Shown here in pieces: positions 34,939 through 45,200 of a DNA stretch of 64,000 nucleotides; the stretch's first letter is position 1; every line of letters starts with the position of its first letter. A program made the position numbers and the translations under genes. The notes beneath the pieces were generated by a model. The model saw only the letters and a program-made list of their open reading frames with translations. It was not told the origin of the DNA and made no database searches. Source of the stretch: JAEZFI01 sp044508215 (GTDB lineage Bacteria > Actinomycetota > Acidimicrobiia > Acidimicrobiales > Microtrichaceae); contig JBIQID010000001.1 of the NCBI GenBank assembly GCA_044508215.1, positions 1 through 64,000 of the forward strand. The letters are read 5' to 3'.

Positions 34939-35844
34939 ATGAGCTCCGGAACCGACCACCTGGCGACCCTGGAAGCGGAGTCGATCCACATCTTCCGTGA
35001 GGTCGCCGCCGAGTTCGAGCGCCCGTGCCTGCTCTTCAGCGGCGGCAAGGACTCGGTCGTGATGCTGCACATCGCCCGGAAGGCCTTCGCTCCGGCCCGG
35101 GCGCCGTTCCCGGTGATGCACGTGGACACCGGCCACAACTTCCCCGAGGTGATCGGCTTCCGGGACCGCGCCGTGGAGCGCAGCGGCGTGCGCCTGGTCG
35201 TGGCATCGGTGCAGGACGACATCGACGCCGGGCGGGTGGCCGAGCAGACCGGCCCCCGGGCCAGTCGCAACCAGCTGCAGACCACCACGCTCCTCCGCGC
35301 CATCGAGGAGCAGGGGTACGACGCGGTCTTCGGCGGCGCCCGTCGCGACGAGGAGAAGGCCCGCGCCAAGGAGCGCGTGTTCAGCTTCCGCGACGACTTC
35401 GGCCAGTGGGACCCGAAGAACCAGCGTCCCGAGCTGTGGAGCCTCTACAACGGCCGCCATCGGCCCGGCGAGCACATCAGGGTGTTCCCGCTCTCCAACT
35501 GGACCGAGCTGGACATCTGGTCGTACATCGCTGCCGAGGAGATCGAGCTGCCGTCGATCTACTACGCGCACGACCGCGAGGTGTTCCTGCGTGACGGCAT
35601 GTGGCTGGCGGTCTCCCCGTACGTGACGCTCGGTGCCGACGAGGTGCCCGAGGTGCGACGGGTCCGCTACCGCACGGTCGGGGACGCGTCGTGCACCGGA
35701 GCGGTGGAGTCCGAGGCGCGGACGCCGGGAGAGGTGGTGGCGGAGGTCGCCACGTCGAGGGTGACCGAGCGTGGTGCCACCCGGGCCGACGACCGCGCGT
35801 CGGAGGCCGCCATGGAGGATCGCAAGCGCGAGGGGTACTTCTGA
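34939..35844 (+). CDS. cysD: Sulfate adenylyltransferase subunit 2 (CysD)
   Basis: A 301-residue ATP-pyrophosphatase-fold subunit that, with CysN, adenylates sulfate to APS. The PP-loop LLFSGGKDSVVMLHI is near residue 33; HVDTGHNFPEVIGFRD, FGGARRDEEKARAKER and FPLSNWTELDIWSYI are hallmarks. The C-terminus EDRKREGYF is that of CysD. The stop overlaps the cysN start by one base (TGATG), so translation is coupled. It is first in cysDNC. Confidence 0.97.
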   Translation: MSSGTDHLATLEAESIHIFREVAAEFERPCLLFSGGKDSVVMLHIARKAFAPARAPFPVMHVDTGHNFPEVIGFRDRAVERSGVRLVVASVQDDIDAGRVAEQTGPRASRNQLQTTTLLRAIEEQGYDAVFGGARRDEEKARAKERVFSFRDDFGQWDPKNQRPELWSLYNGRHRPGEHIRVFPLSNWTELDIWSYIAAEEIELPSIYYAHDREVFLRDGMWLAVSPYVTLGADEVPEVRRVRYRTVGDASCTGAVESEARTPGEVVAEVATSRVTERGATRADDRASEAAMEDRKREGYF

Positions 35845-37130
35845 TGGGCGTCTACAGCGAGGCAGCGGAGCTGATCCGCATCGCCACGGCGGGCTCCGTG
35901 GACGACGGGAAGTCGACGCTCATCGGGCGGCTGCTCCACGACACCAAGTCGATCTTCGAGGACCAGCTCGACGCCGTGGAGCGCACGAGCGAGCGCATGG
36001 GCATCGACCACACGAACCTGGCGCTCCTCACCGACGGCCTGCGAGCCGAGCGGGAGCAGGGCATCACGATCGACGTCGCCTACCGCTACTTCGCCACGCC
36101 GAAGCGGAAGTTCATCGTCGCCGACACCCCCGGGCACATCCAGTACACGCGGAACATGGTCACGGGCGCGTCGACGGCCGACCTCGCCGTGGTCCTGGTC
36201 GACGCACGCAAGGGCCTCCAGGAGCAGTCCCGCCGGCACGCGTTCCTGTCGTCGCTGCTCCGGATCCCGCACCTCGTCCTGGCCGTCAACAAGATGGACC
36301 TCGTCGACTACGACGAGAAGGTGTTCGAGGAGATCCGGTCGGAGTTCCGGGACTTCGCCCGGAAGCTCGAGGTGCCCGACCTCACCTTCATCCCCGTGTC
36401 CGCGCTCCACGGCGACAACGTGGTGACCCGCAGCGAGAACATGCCGTGGTACGAGGGGACGTCCCTCCTGCACCACCTCGAAGAGGTCCACATCGCGTCG
36501 GACCGGAACCTGATCGACGCACGCTTCCCCGTGCAGCTCGTGCTGCGCCCGCACACCGACGAGCACCACGACTACCGCGGCTACGCGGGGCGTGTCGCCG
36601 GTGGCGTGCTGAAGCCGGGCGACGAGGTGGTCGCCCTCCCGTCGGGTGTGACCACCCGGGTGGCGACCGTCGAGACCGCGGACGGACCGCTCGCCGAGGC
36701 GTACCCCCCGATGTCGGTGTCGGTGACGCTCGAGGACGACATCGACCTCTCGCGTGGCGACATGCTCTGCCGGCCCCACAACCAGCCGACGGTGACCCAG
36801 GAGCTCGACGCGATGGTCTGCTGGCTCACCGACGCCTCCGAGCTGCGGCCCGGCGCGAAGTACGCGATCAAGCACACCACCAGGTGGGCCCGGGCGGTGG
36901 TCCGGGACCTGCACTACCGGCTCGACGTCAACACGCTGCACCGGGACGAGGCGGCGAACGCGCTCGCCCTCAACGAGATCGGGCGCGTGGTGCTGCGGAC
37001 CACCCAGCCGCTGTTCGTCGACGAGTACCGGCGCAACCGTGAGACCGGCTCGTTCATCCTGGTGGACGAGGCGACGAACGCCACGGTGGCTGCGGGCATG
37101 ATCGTGGCCACCGGCGGCTCGGACGCCTGA
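35844..37130 (+). CDS. cysN: Sulfate adenylyltransferase subunit 1, GTPase (CysN)
   Basis: A 428-residue EF-Tu-like GTPase that drives APS synthesis: G1 GSVDDGKSTLIGRLL, switch EREQGITIDVAYRYF, G3 VADTPGHIQYTRNM, G4 VNKMDLVDY. The beta-barrel domains follow. Unlike mycobacterial CysNC it ends without a kinase domain; the APS kinase is the next, separate gene, with a one-base gap. Confidence 0.97.
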   Translation: MGVYSEAAELIRIATAGSVDDGKSTLIGRLLHDTKSIFEDQLDAVERTSERMGIDHTNLALLTDGLRAEREQGITIDVAYRYFATPKRKFIVADTPGHIQYTRNMVTGASTADLAVVLVDARKGLQEQSRRHAFLSSLLRIPHLVLAVNKMDLVDYDEKVFEEIRSEFRDFARKLEVPDLTFIPVSALHGDNVVTRSENMPWYEGTSLLHHLEEVHIASDRNLIDARFPVQLVLRPHTDEHHDYRGYAGRVAGGVLKPGDEVVALPSGVTTRVATVETADGPLAEAYPPMSVSVTLEDDIDLSRGDMLCRPHNQPTVTQELDAMVCWLTDASELRPGAKYAIKHTTRWARAVVRDLHYRLDVNTLHRDEAANALALNEIGRVVLRTTQPLFVDEYRRNRETGSFILVDEATNATVAAGMIVATGGSDA

Positions 37131-37131
37131 C

Positions 37132-37740
37132 GTGTCGGTGGCGGGGGAGCGCGCCGAGGTCGTCTGGCACCACGGTGAGCTGACGCGCGCTGAGCGCTGG
37201 AAGGCGCTCGGTCAACAGGGTGCGGTGGTGTGGCTCACCGGGCTCTCCGGGTCGGGGAAGTCCACGGTGGCCGCCGCGCTCGAACGGCTGCTCGTCGAGT
37301 CGGGTCGGGTGGCCACCCGGCTGGACGGCGACAACGTCCGCCACGGCCTGTGCGCCGACCTCGGGTTCAGCCCGGAGGACCGGAGCGAGAACATCCGACG
37401 GATCGCCGAGGCCGCTGCGCTCGTCGCCGACGCCGGCGTCGTGGCGCTCGTGCCGGTGATCTCGCCGTACGAGGCCGATCGGGCCGGTGCCAGGGCAACG
37501 GCGGAGGCGGCCGGCCTGCGGTTCGTGGAGGTGTTCGTCGACACGCCCGTGGAGGAGTGCGAGCGCCGTGACCCGAAGGGGCTCTACGCCCGCGCGCGTG
37601 CGGGCGAGCTGGTGGGGTTCACCGGCGTCGACGCTCCCTACGAGGTGCCGACCTCGCCGGACCTCCGCCTGACGCCCGAGGACGGGACACCCGCCGAGCA
37701 GGCGGCGGCGGTGGCCGGGCTGCTGGCTGCGGCCCGCTGA
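37132..37740 (+). CDS. cysC: Adenylylsulfate kinase (CysC)
   Basis: A 202-residue APS kinase that makes PAPS: P-loop WLTGLSGSGKST, TRLDGDNVRHGL, LGFSPEDRSENIRR and VISPYEADRAGAR, then DPKGLYARARAGE with FTGVDAPYE. GTG start one base after cysN. Making PAPS with a neighbouring PAP phosphatase points either to sulfotransferases or to PAPS-dependent reduction; no reductase or sulfotransferase lies in the window. Confidence 0.96.
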   Translation: MSVAGERAEVVWHHGELTRAERWKALGQQGAVVWLTGLSGSGKSTVAAALERLLVESGRVATRLDGDNVRHGLCADLGFSPEDRSENIRRIAEAAALVADAGVVALVPVISPYEADRAGARATAEAAGLRFVEVFVDTPVEECERRDPKGLYARARAGELVGFTGVDAPYEVPTSPDLRLTPEDGTPAEQAAAVAGLLAAAR

Positions 37741-37744
37741 CCGC

Positions 37745-38080
37745 TCAGGCGGACTCGGCGAGCTTCTCGGTCTGCGCCAGCTTCGCTGCCATCTGCGCGG
37801 GGCTGGGGCTGCGGCGCTGGTCGAGCGGGCCGATGATGTCGCCGTGGGGCTTGCCGGCCTTGTCGTAGCACTCGGCGTGGTAGTGCTCCACGCGGTTCCA
37901 CACGCCCTTCACGTAGACGTTGGCGATCACCTGCCGGTTGCGCATCTTCGCCTGGAACTTCACACGTTCGCCGCAGTGGGAGCAGTCGACCGTGCTGCCC
38001 GCCTCGACGTCGCGCAGCACAGCTCGGCTCTTGTTGTTGGCAGCCTGCGACGGCGCCTTCTTGGACGTAGAGGTAGCCAT
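37745..38080 (-). CDS. Small zinc-ribbon-like protein, 111 residues
   Basis: A basic N-terminus (MATSTSKKAPSQAANNKSR) is followed by VDCSHCGERVKFQAKMRNRQ and YHAECYDKAG. The C-x2-C ... H-x2-C arrangement suggests one zinc site. Residues between the metal ligands (RQVIANVYVKGVWNRVEHY) look like an RNA/DNA-binding beta hairpin. It occurs in related actinobacteria as an unnamed protein. GGAGAGG precedes the ATG. It is convergent with cysC and downstream of ettA on the same strand. Confidence 0.75.
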   Translation of the reverse strand: MATSTSKKAPSQAANNKSRAVLRDVEAGSTVDCSHCGERVKFQAKMRNRQVIANVYVKGVWNRVEHYHAECYDKAGKPHGDIIGPLDQRRSPSPAQMAAKLAQTEKLAESA

Positions 38081-38151
38081 ACGCCTCTCCATCGGCCGAT
38101 CTCGGCCGCGCCTGAGCGATCAGCGCGAGAGGGACCTGGGGGAGGACGCGC

Positions 38152-39852
<1,701 letters not shown>

Positions 39853-39860
39853 GCGGGCCG

Positions 39861-39866
39861 ATCGTA
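39861..39866 (-). promoter_or_regulatory. Leaderless-type -10 for ettA
   Basis: TACGAT on the minus strand ends 8 bases before the GTG. Confidence 0.45.
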
Positions 39867-39939
39867 GCGGGGTCCGGACGCGAGACGACCCGGCCGAAGC
39901 CGGGTCGTCCCACACCATCGCCGTCGTGGACGGCGGGCG

Positions 39940-41439
39940 CTACTTCTTCTTGGCGGGTGCCTTCTTCGCCGGAGCCTTCTTGGCTGCGGTCTTCGCGGGC
40001 GCCTTCTTGGCGGGTGCCTTCTTCGCCGGAGCCTTCTTGGCTGCGGTCTTCGCGGGCGCCTTCTTGGCGGGTGCCTTCTTCGCCGGAGCCTTCTTGGCTG
40101 CGGTCTTCGCGGGCGCCTTCTTGGCAGGTGCCTTCTTCGCCGGAGCCTTCTTGGCTGCGGTCTTCGCAGGCGCCTTCTTGGCAGGTGCCTTCTTCGCTGC
40201 GGTCTTGGCGGGAGCCTTCTTCGCTGCCGGTGCCTTCTTCGCCGGAGCCTTCTTGGCTGGGGACTTCTTGGTGGCCGCGGTCTTGGCGGGCGCCTTCTTC
40301 GCGGCCGGCGCCTTCTTCGCCGGAGCCTTCTTGGTGGCCGCCTTCTTAGCGGGCGCCTTCTTCGTCGTTGCCAAAACTGCCTCCTCGGCAAGCGGTGGTT
40401 GCACCGCGTTTTCTATCAGGTCGGTCTCATCATCGGTGGGAATGTCGACACCCTGAGCGTCGGACGTCGTCACCACCAGTGACAGGTCGATGCTGCGGCG
40501 CGGGGTATCGACAGCTTCAACGACGAAATCTTTCGTCTCTCCGAGTGACAAGACCTCCCGAGCGCTGCGAGGAGGCGGGTCGCCCATCGACTTCAGTGGG
40601 AGGTAGCAGCGGGCACCCGACACGGCCACGTACGCGCCGTGCGAGGCGAACTCGACCACCTCGCCCTGCACGACATCGCCGAGCTGGTGCTCGGTGACGA
40701 AGCCCAGGAACTCGAGGGGCTCGTTCACGGGCTCTGCGGGCTTCGAACTGCGTCGGGACGGCCGCTTCTTGGCCGGCGCGGCGTCGGCGTTCGCACCGGT
40801 GCCGCTCTTCGCGGCGGCTCCGCGCTTGGCCGTGCCCCCGCTCTTCGAGGCGGTGGACCCTGGCTTCGAGTCGCCGATCTTCGGCTGCTCGCCCGGCGCC
40901 GCCTTCAGCTTCGGCGTGTCGATCTTGGCGGGAGCGCCCGAACGAGGCGACCGGCGGCCGCGCGACGAGGAGCCGCCGTCGCCCTTCTTCTTCGCGTCGC
41001 GCACCGCGCGGCGGCTGGTCGGCCCCCGCACGGGTGTGCGTCCGACGAAGACCCAGCCGATGCCGGTCACCGGCTTGCCGCCGATGAGGCGGCCCTCGTC
41101 GAAGAGCCACTCGTACGTACCGTGGAACTCCTGGAAGCTGTCGTTGGAGAGCACCGTGGCGCCGGCCTGGTCGGCGATCTGCAGGATGAAGGCGTCGCCT
41201 CGACCTATCGCCCCCGCCGGCGGTGTCACGAGCTCGCCCGCGAGGATCGCCTCTTCGAACTGCGCCGACTCGGAGGGGTCGATGCGGTGCCCGAAGGTCG
41301 CGTCGACGACGACGACGACGTTCTCGAACGAGTGCTGCTTCAGGAACGCCCGGACGGCTTCGTCGAGCTGCGCCAGGCTCGGGACCTTGCGGCCCTCCGT
41401 GGCGATGTTCGACCCGTCCACCACGAGGATGTTGTTCAT
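39940..41439 (-). CDS. NYN (Zc3h12a-like) ribonuclease - S1 domain - histone H1-like tail protein
   Basis: A 499-residue, three-part protein. Residues 1-150 are a NYN/PIN-like RNase of the Zc3h12a type: ILVVDGSNIATEGR (Asp8), VVVVDATFGHRID and GRGDAFILQIADQ with VLSNDSFQEF give the usual acidic cluster. Residues 150-250 are a basic, low-complexity linker. Residues about 254-323 form an S1 RNA-binding domain (GDVVQGEVVEFASHGAYVAV...RRSIDLSLVV). Residues 360-499 contain only K, A, P, T and S, in KAPAKKAPAKTAAK repeats like histone H1. The predicted role is RNA cleavage or surveillance with non-specific nucleic-acid tethering. It follows an HAD gene divergently and lies just upstream of ettA on the same strand. 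Confidence 0.85.
   Translation of the reverse strand: MNNILVVDGSNIATEGRKVPSLAQLDEAVRAFLKQHSFENVVVVVDATFGHRIDPSESAQFEEAILAGELVTPPAGAIGRGDAFILQIADQAGATVLSNDSFQEFHGTYEWLFDEGRLIGGKPVTGIGWVFVGRTPVRGPTSRRAVRDAKKKGDGGSSSRGRRSPRSGAPAKIDTPKLKAAPGEQPKIGDSKPGSTASKSGGTAKRGAAAKSGTGANADAAPAKKRPSRRSSKPAEPVNEPLEFLGFVTEHQLGDVVQGEVVEFASHGAYVAVSGARCYLPLKSMGDPPPRSAREVLSLGETKDFVVEAVDTPRRSIDLSLVVTTSDAQGVDIPTDDETDLIENAVQPPLAEEAVLATTKKAPAKKAATKKAPAKKAPAAKKAPAKTAATKKSPAKKAPAKKAPAAKKAPAKTAAKKAPAKKAPAKTAAKKAPAKKAPAKKAPAKTAAKKAPAKKAPAKKAPAKTAAKKAPAKKAPAKKAPAKTAAKKAPAKKAPAKKK
39943..40362 (-). repeat. 57-bp coding repeats of the H1-like tail
   Basis: Four near-perfect 57-bp copies (19 residues KKAPAKKAPAKKAPAKTAA) lie at the 3' end, with degenerate copies towards the linker. 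This in-frame array is likely to vary in copy number between strains. Confidence 0.85.
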
Positions 41440-41526
41440 GGGTTGGATTCCGGTTCCCGGCTGGGTGAGAGACCTGCGACCGGGTCGGACGTGGCGCGGG
41501 CGAACCCCGCCGACGTACCGAACCCG

Positions 41527-41532
41527 TAGGGT
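41527..41532 (+). promoter_or_regulatory. Leaderless-type -10 for the HAD gene
   Basis: TAGGGT ends 8 bases before the GTG and argues for that start over the TTG nine bases earlier. Confidence 0.45.
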
Positions 41533-41540
41533 TGACCCTC

Positions 41541-42176
41541 GTGATCCGAGCCGTGTTCTTCGATTTCGGCGGCGTCGTGCTGAGCTCACCGTTCGACGCC
41601 TTTGCGTCGTACGAGCAGCGTAGCGGCCTCCCAGAAGGGCTCTTGCGATCCCTCAACGCGACCGCCCCGGACACCAACGCGTGGGCGCGCCTCGAGCGCA
41701 GCGAGATCGGGATCGACGACTTCGTGGTGGCGTTCGAGGCCGAGGCCGCCGCTGCCGGACACCGGGTCGACGGACGGGCGGTGCTGGCGTGCCTGTCAGG
41801 GGAGCTCCGTCCGGCGATGGTCGAGGCGGTGCGTCGCTGCTCCGAGCAGTTCGTGACAGGGCTGCTGACGAACAACTTCGTGACCGGCGCCGACGACCGC
41901 GGCGCGGCCCACCATCCCGAGTGGCGCGACGTGGTGGCGCTCTTCGACGTCGTGGTGGAGTCGTCGCGGGTGGGCGTGCGGAAGCCGGACCGGCGCTTCT
42001 ACGAGCTGGCGTGCGAGATGGCCGAGGTCGAGCCGGCCGAGGTCGTGTTCCTCGACGACCTCGGTGTGAACCTCAAGCCGGCGCGTGCGATGGGCATGAC
42101 CACGATCAAGGTCGAGGACCCTGCCGTGGCGCTCGCCGAGCTCGAAGCCGTCCTCGGCGTCCCGCTCACCACCTGA
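41541..42176 (+). CDS. HAD-superfamily hydrolase
   Basis: A 211-residue HAD-IA phosphatase-like protein similar to the N-terminal domain of soluble epoxide hydrolase and ACAD10: motif I FFDFGGVV, where the second Asp of DxD is replaced by glycine; motif II GLLTNNF; motif III lysine in RVGVRKPDRRFYE; motif IV VFLDDLGVNLKPARAMGM. The DFGG form is usual in this subgroup, which may be weakly active. It is divergent from the NYN-RNase gene and convergent with kgd, with palindromic element B2 between. Confidence 0.85.
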   Translation: MIRAVFFDFGGVVLSSPFDAFASYEQRSGLPEGLLRSLNATAPDTNAWARLERSEIGIDDFVVAFEAEAAAAGHRVDGRAVLACLSGELRPAMVEAVRRCSEQFVTGLLTNNFVTGADDRGAAHHPEWRDVVALFDVVVESSRVGVRKPDRRFYELACEMAEVEPAEVVFLDDLGVNLKPARAMGMTTIKVEDPAVALAELEAVLGVPLTT

Positions 42177-42206
42177 CGGGCCGGCACCCACTCCCGAAAC
42201 AACCCA

Positions 42207-42256
42207 GTTCTGTCACGCAGGCTGCGACAGAACTGTCGCACGCTGCGTGACGAAAC
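42207..42256. repeat. 50-bp palindromic element, copy B2
   Basis: The clearest B copy: outer stem GTCACGCAG/CTGCGTGAC and inner stem TGCGACAG-AA-CTGTCGCA, with ends GTTCT and GAAAC. It lies between the convergent HAD and kgd genes, where it can act as a two-way terminator. Confidence 0.85.
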
Positions 42257-42271
42257 CGGTTGTCGAACGGG

Positions 42272-45200
42272 TCAGATCGGCTCGAACGCCCGCTTGAGCA
42301 GCTCGGCCTGCTCCTGAGCGTGGATCGCAGCCTTGCCGGTGGCGGGGCTTCCCGACCCGGGACGGCTGATCCGCTTGATCCGGTAGCGGTCGCCGTGTGC
42401 CTCGTACAGGTTGCCCTTGATGCCGTTCCAGGGGCCCATGTTCTCGGGCTCCTCCTGCAACCAGAGGATCTCGCGGCAGTTCGGGTAGCGAGCGAGCTCG
42501 GCGGCGATGGCCTCGAACGGCCACGGGAAGAGCTGCTCGACGCGAGCGACCGCCACCGGCGCGCCCAGCTCGTCGCGCTTGGCGATCGCTTCGTGGCCGA
42601 CCTTCCCGGACGCGAGGATCAGGCGGGTCACCGAGCTCGGGTCGACGCCGGAGGTGTCGGGGAGCAGCTCGAGGAAGCTGCCCTTCGTGAGCTCGTCGAC
42701 GGTGGACCGGTACGACTTCGCCCGCAGGCCCGACTTCGGCGTGAAGATGACGAGCGGCTTGCGGACGCTGCGGTGCATCTGACGGCGGAGCAGGTGGAAG
42801 TACTGCGCGGACGTGGTGGCGTTGACCACCTGGATGTTGTCCTCGGCGCAGAGGATCAGGAACCGCTCGATGCGGGCCGAGCTGTGCTCGGGACCCTGCC
42901 CCTCGTAGCCGTGGGGGAGCAGCATCACGAGCCCGGAGGTCTGGTGCCACTTGTCCTCGGCCGACACGAGGAACTGATCGATGATGATCTGCGCGCCGTT
43001 CATGAAGTCGCCGAACTGCGCCTCCCAGATCACGAGCGCCTCGGGGTTCACCACCGAGTAGCCGTACTCGAACCCGAGCGCGGCGTACTCGGAGAGCAGC
43101 GAATCGTAGATCCAGAACTGGGTGTCCTCGGAGCAGAGCGACGCGAGCGACAGGTGCTCCTCACCGGTCTCGTAGTCGACCAGCGTGGAGTGCCGCTGCG
43201 AGAACGTGCCGCGACGCGAGTCCTGGCCTGCGAGGCGGACCGAGGTGCCTTCGAGCAGCAGCGAACCGAACGCGAACGCCTCGGCGAGCGCCCAGTCGAC
43301 CTCGCCGCCTTCGTACATCTTCGTGCGGTTCTCGAACTGGCGGACCAGCTTCGGGTGGATCGTGAAGCCCTCCGGCACCGTGGAGAGGGCCGAGTAGATG
43401 CGGTCGAGGCGGTCCTTGGACACACCGGTCTCCACGTGCGGCAACACGCCCGCCGCCGGGGGCGGCGGCAGCGCCATGACCTCGGACCCGGGGGCCTGCT
43501 CGCGGGTGTCCTCGAACGCTCCCTGCAGCTTGGCGTTGAAGTCGGCGAGCGCTGCCTCGGCCTCCTCGAGGGAGATGTCGCCACGACGGACGAGCACCTC
43601 GGTGTAGAGCTTGCGCACGCTCCGCCGCTGGTCGATCGCCTGGTACATGAGCGGCTGGGTGTAGCTCGGGTCGTCGCCCTCGTTGTGACCGTGGCGGCGG
43701 TAGCACACCATGTCGATCACGACGTCCTTGTGGAACCGCTGGCGGTAGGCGAACGCGAGCTTCGCCACCCGGACGCACGCCTCGGGGTCGTCGCCGTTCA
43801 CGTGGAAGATCGGGGCCTGCACGGTCTTCGCCACGTCGGTGCAGTACTCGGAGCTGCGAGCTGCGTCGGGCGACGTGGTGAACCCGAGCTGGTTGTTGAT
43901 GATCACGTGGACCGTGCCGCCCACCCGGTAGCCCTTGATGAGCGACAGGTTGAGGGTCTCGGCCACGACGCCCTGGCCGGCGAAGGCGGCGTCGCCGTGC
44001 ATCAGCACCGGGAGGACCGGGAACTTGAAGCTCCGGTCGTAGGCGATCTGGTCCATGTGCGCCCGAGCCATGCCCTCGACCACCGGGTTCACGGCCTCGA
44101 GGTGGCTGGGGTTCGCGGCGAGCTCGATCGGGATGGTGTTGCCCTTGCGGGACGTGAAGATGCCCGTCTGGCCGAGGTGGTACTTCACGTCGCCGGAGCC
44201 CTGGATCGAGTCGGGGTCGACCCAGCCCTCGAACTCCTTGAAGAGCTGTTCCTGCGACTTGCCGACGATGTTGACCAGCACGTTGAGCCGGCCGCGGTGC
44301 GCCATGCCGAGCACCGCGCCGCGCAGCTGGTCGTCGGCGGCGCGCTGGAGGATCGCATCGAGGATCGGGATCAGCGACTCGGCGCCTTCGAGGCCGAACC
44401 GCTTCTGGCCCACGAACTTGGTGCCCAGGAACTTCTCGAGCGCCTCGGCCGCGTTCAGCCGGTCGAGGATGTGTCGCTGCTCGTCGGGGTCGATGCTGAG
44501 CGGCGCACCCTCCACCTGCTCCTGGATCCAGCGCTTCTCCTCGACGCTCTGGATGTGGGTGTACTCGATGCCGATCGTGCGGCAGTAGGCGTCGCGCAGC
44601 GTGTGGAGGATGTCGCCGAGCTTCATCCGCTCCTCGCCGCCCACCGGCGCGTACACGCTCTGGTCGACGCCGGTGAGGAACTCGCGGTCGAGGTCCCAGA
44701 TGGTCAACCCGTAGGTGGCCGGGTCCAGCTCGGCGTGCATGTGCGGGGGCTCGGCGGCGAGCGGGTCGAGGTCGGCGATGAGGTGGCCGCGCACGCGGTG
44801 CATGTTGATCAGCTGCGCCACCTGCATCTGCTTGACGAGCATCGACTCTTCGCGGTCGACCGGGTTCACGTCCCGTCGCCACTCGACCGCGGTGTACGGC
44901 ACCCCGATCGACTCGAAGATCGACTCGTAGAACTCGTCGTCGCCGAGGAGGAGGTCGGCCACCTTCTTCAGGAAGATGCCGGACTCGGCGCCCTGGATGA
45001 TCCGGTGGTCGTAGGTGGACGAGATCGTCATCACCTTCGAGATGCCGAGGTCGGCGATCGTGTGGGGATCGGCGGCCGCGTACTCGGTGGGGTAGGCCAG
45101 CGAGCCGACGCCCACGATGACGCCCTGGCCCTGCATCAGCCGCGGGACGGAGCGCTCGGTGCCGATCGTGCCCGGGTTGGTGAGGGTCACGGTGGCGCCC

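Noticed and set aside
39943..40362. Possible CRISPR array (regular repeats)
   Set aside because: Units are contiguous 57-bp coding repeats without spacers and encode the H1-like tail in frame.
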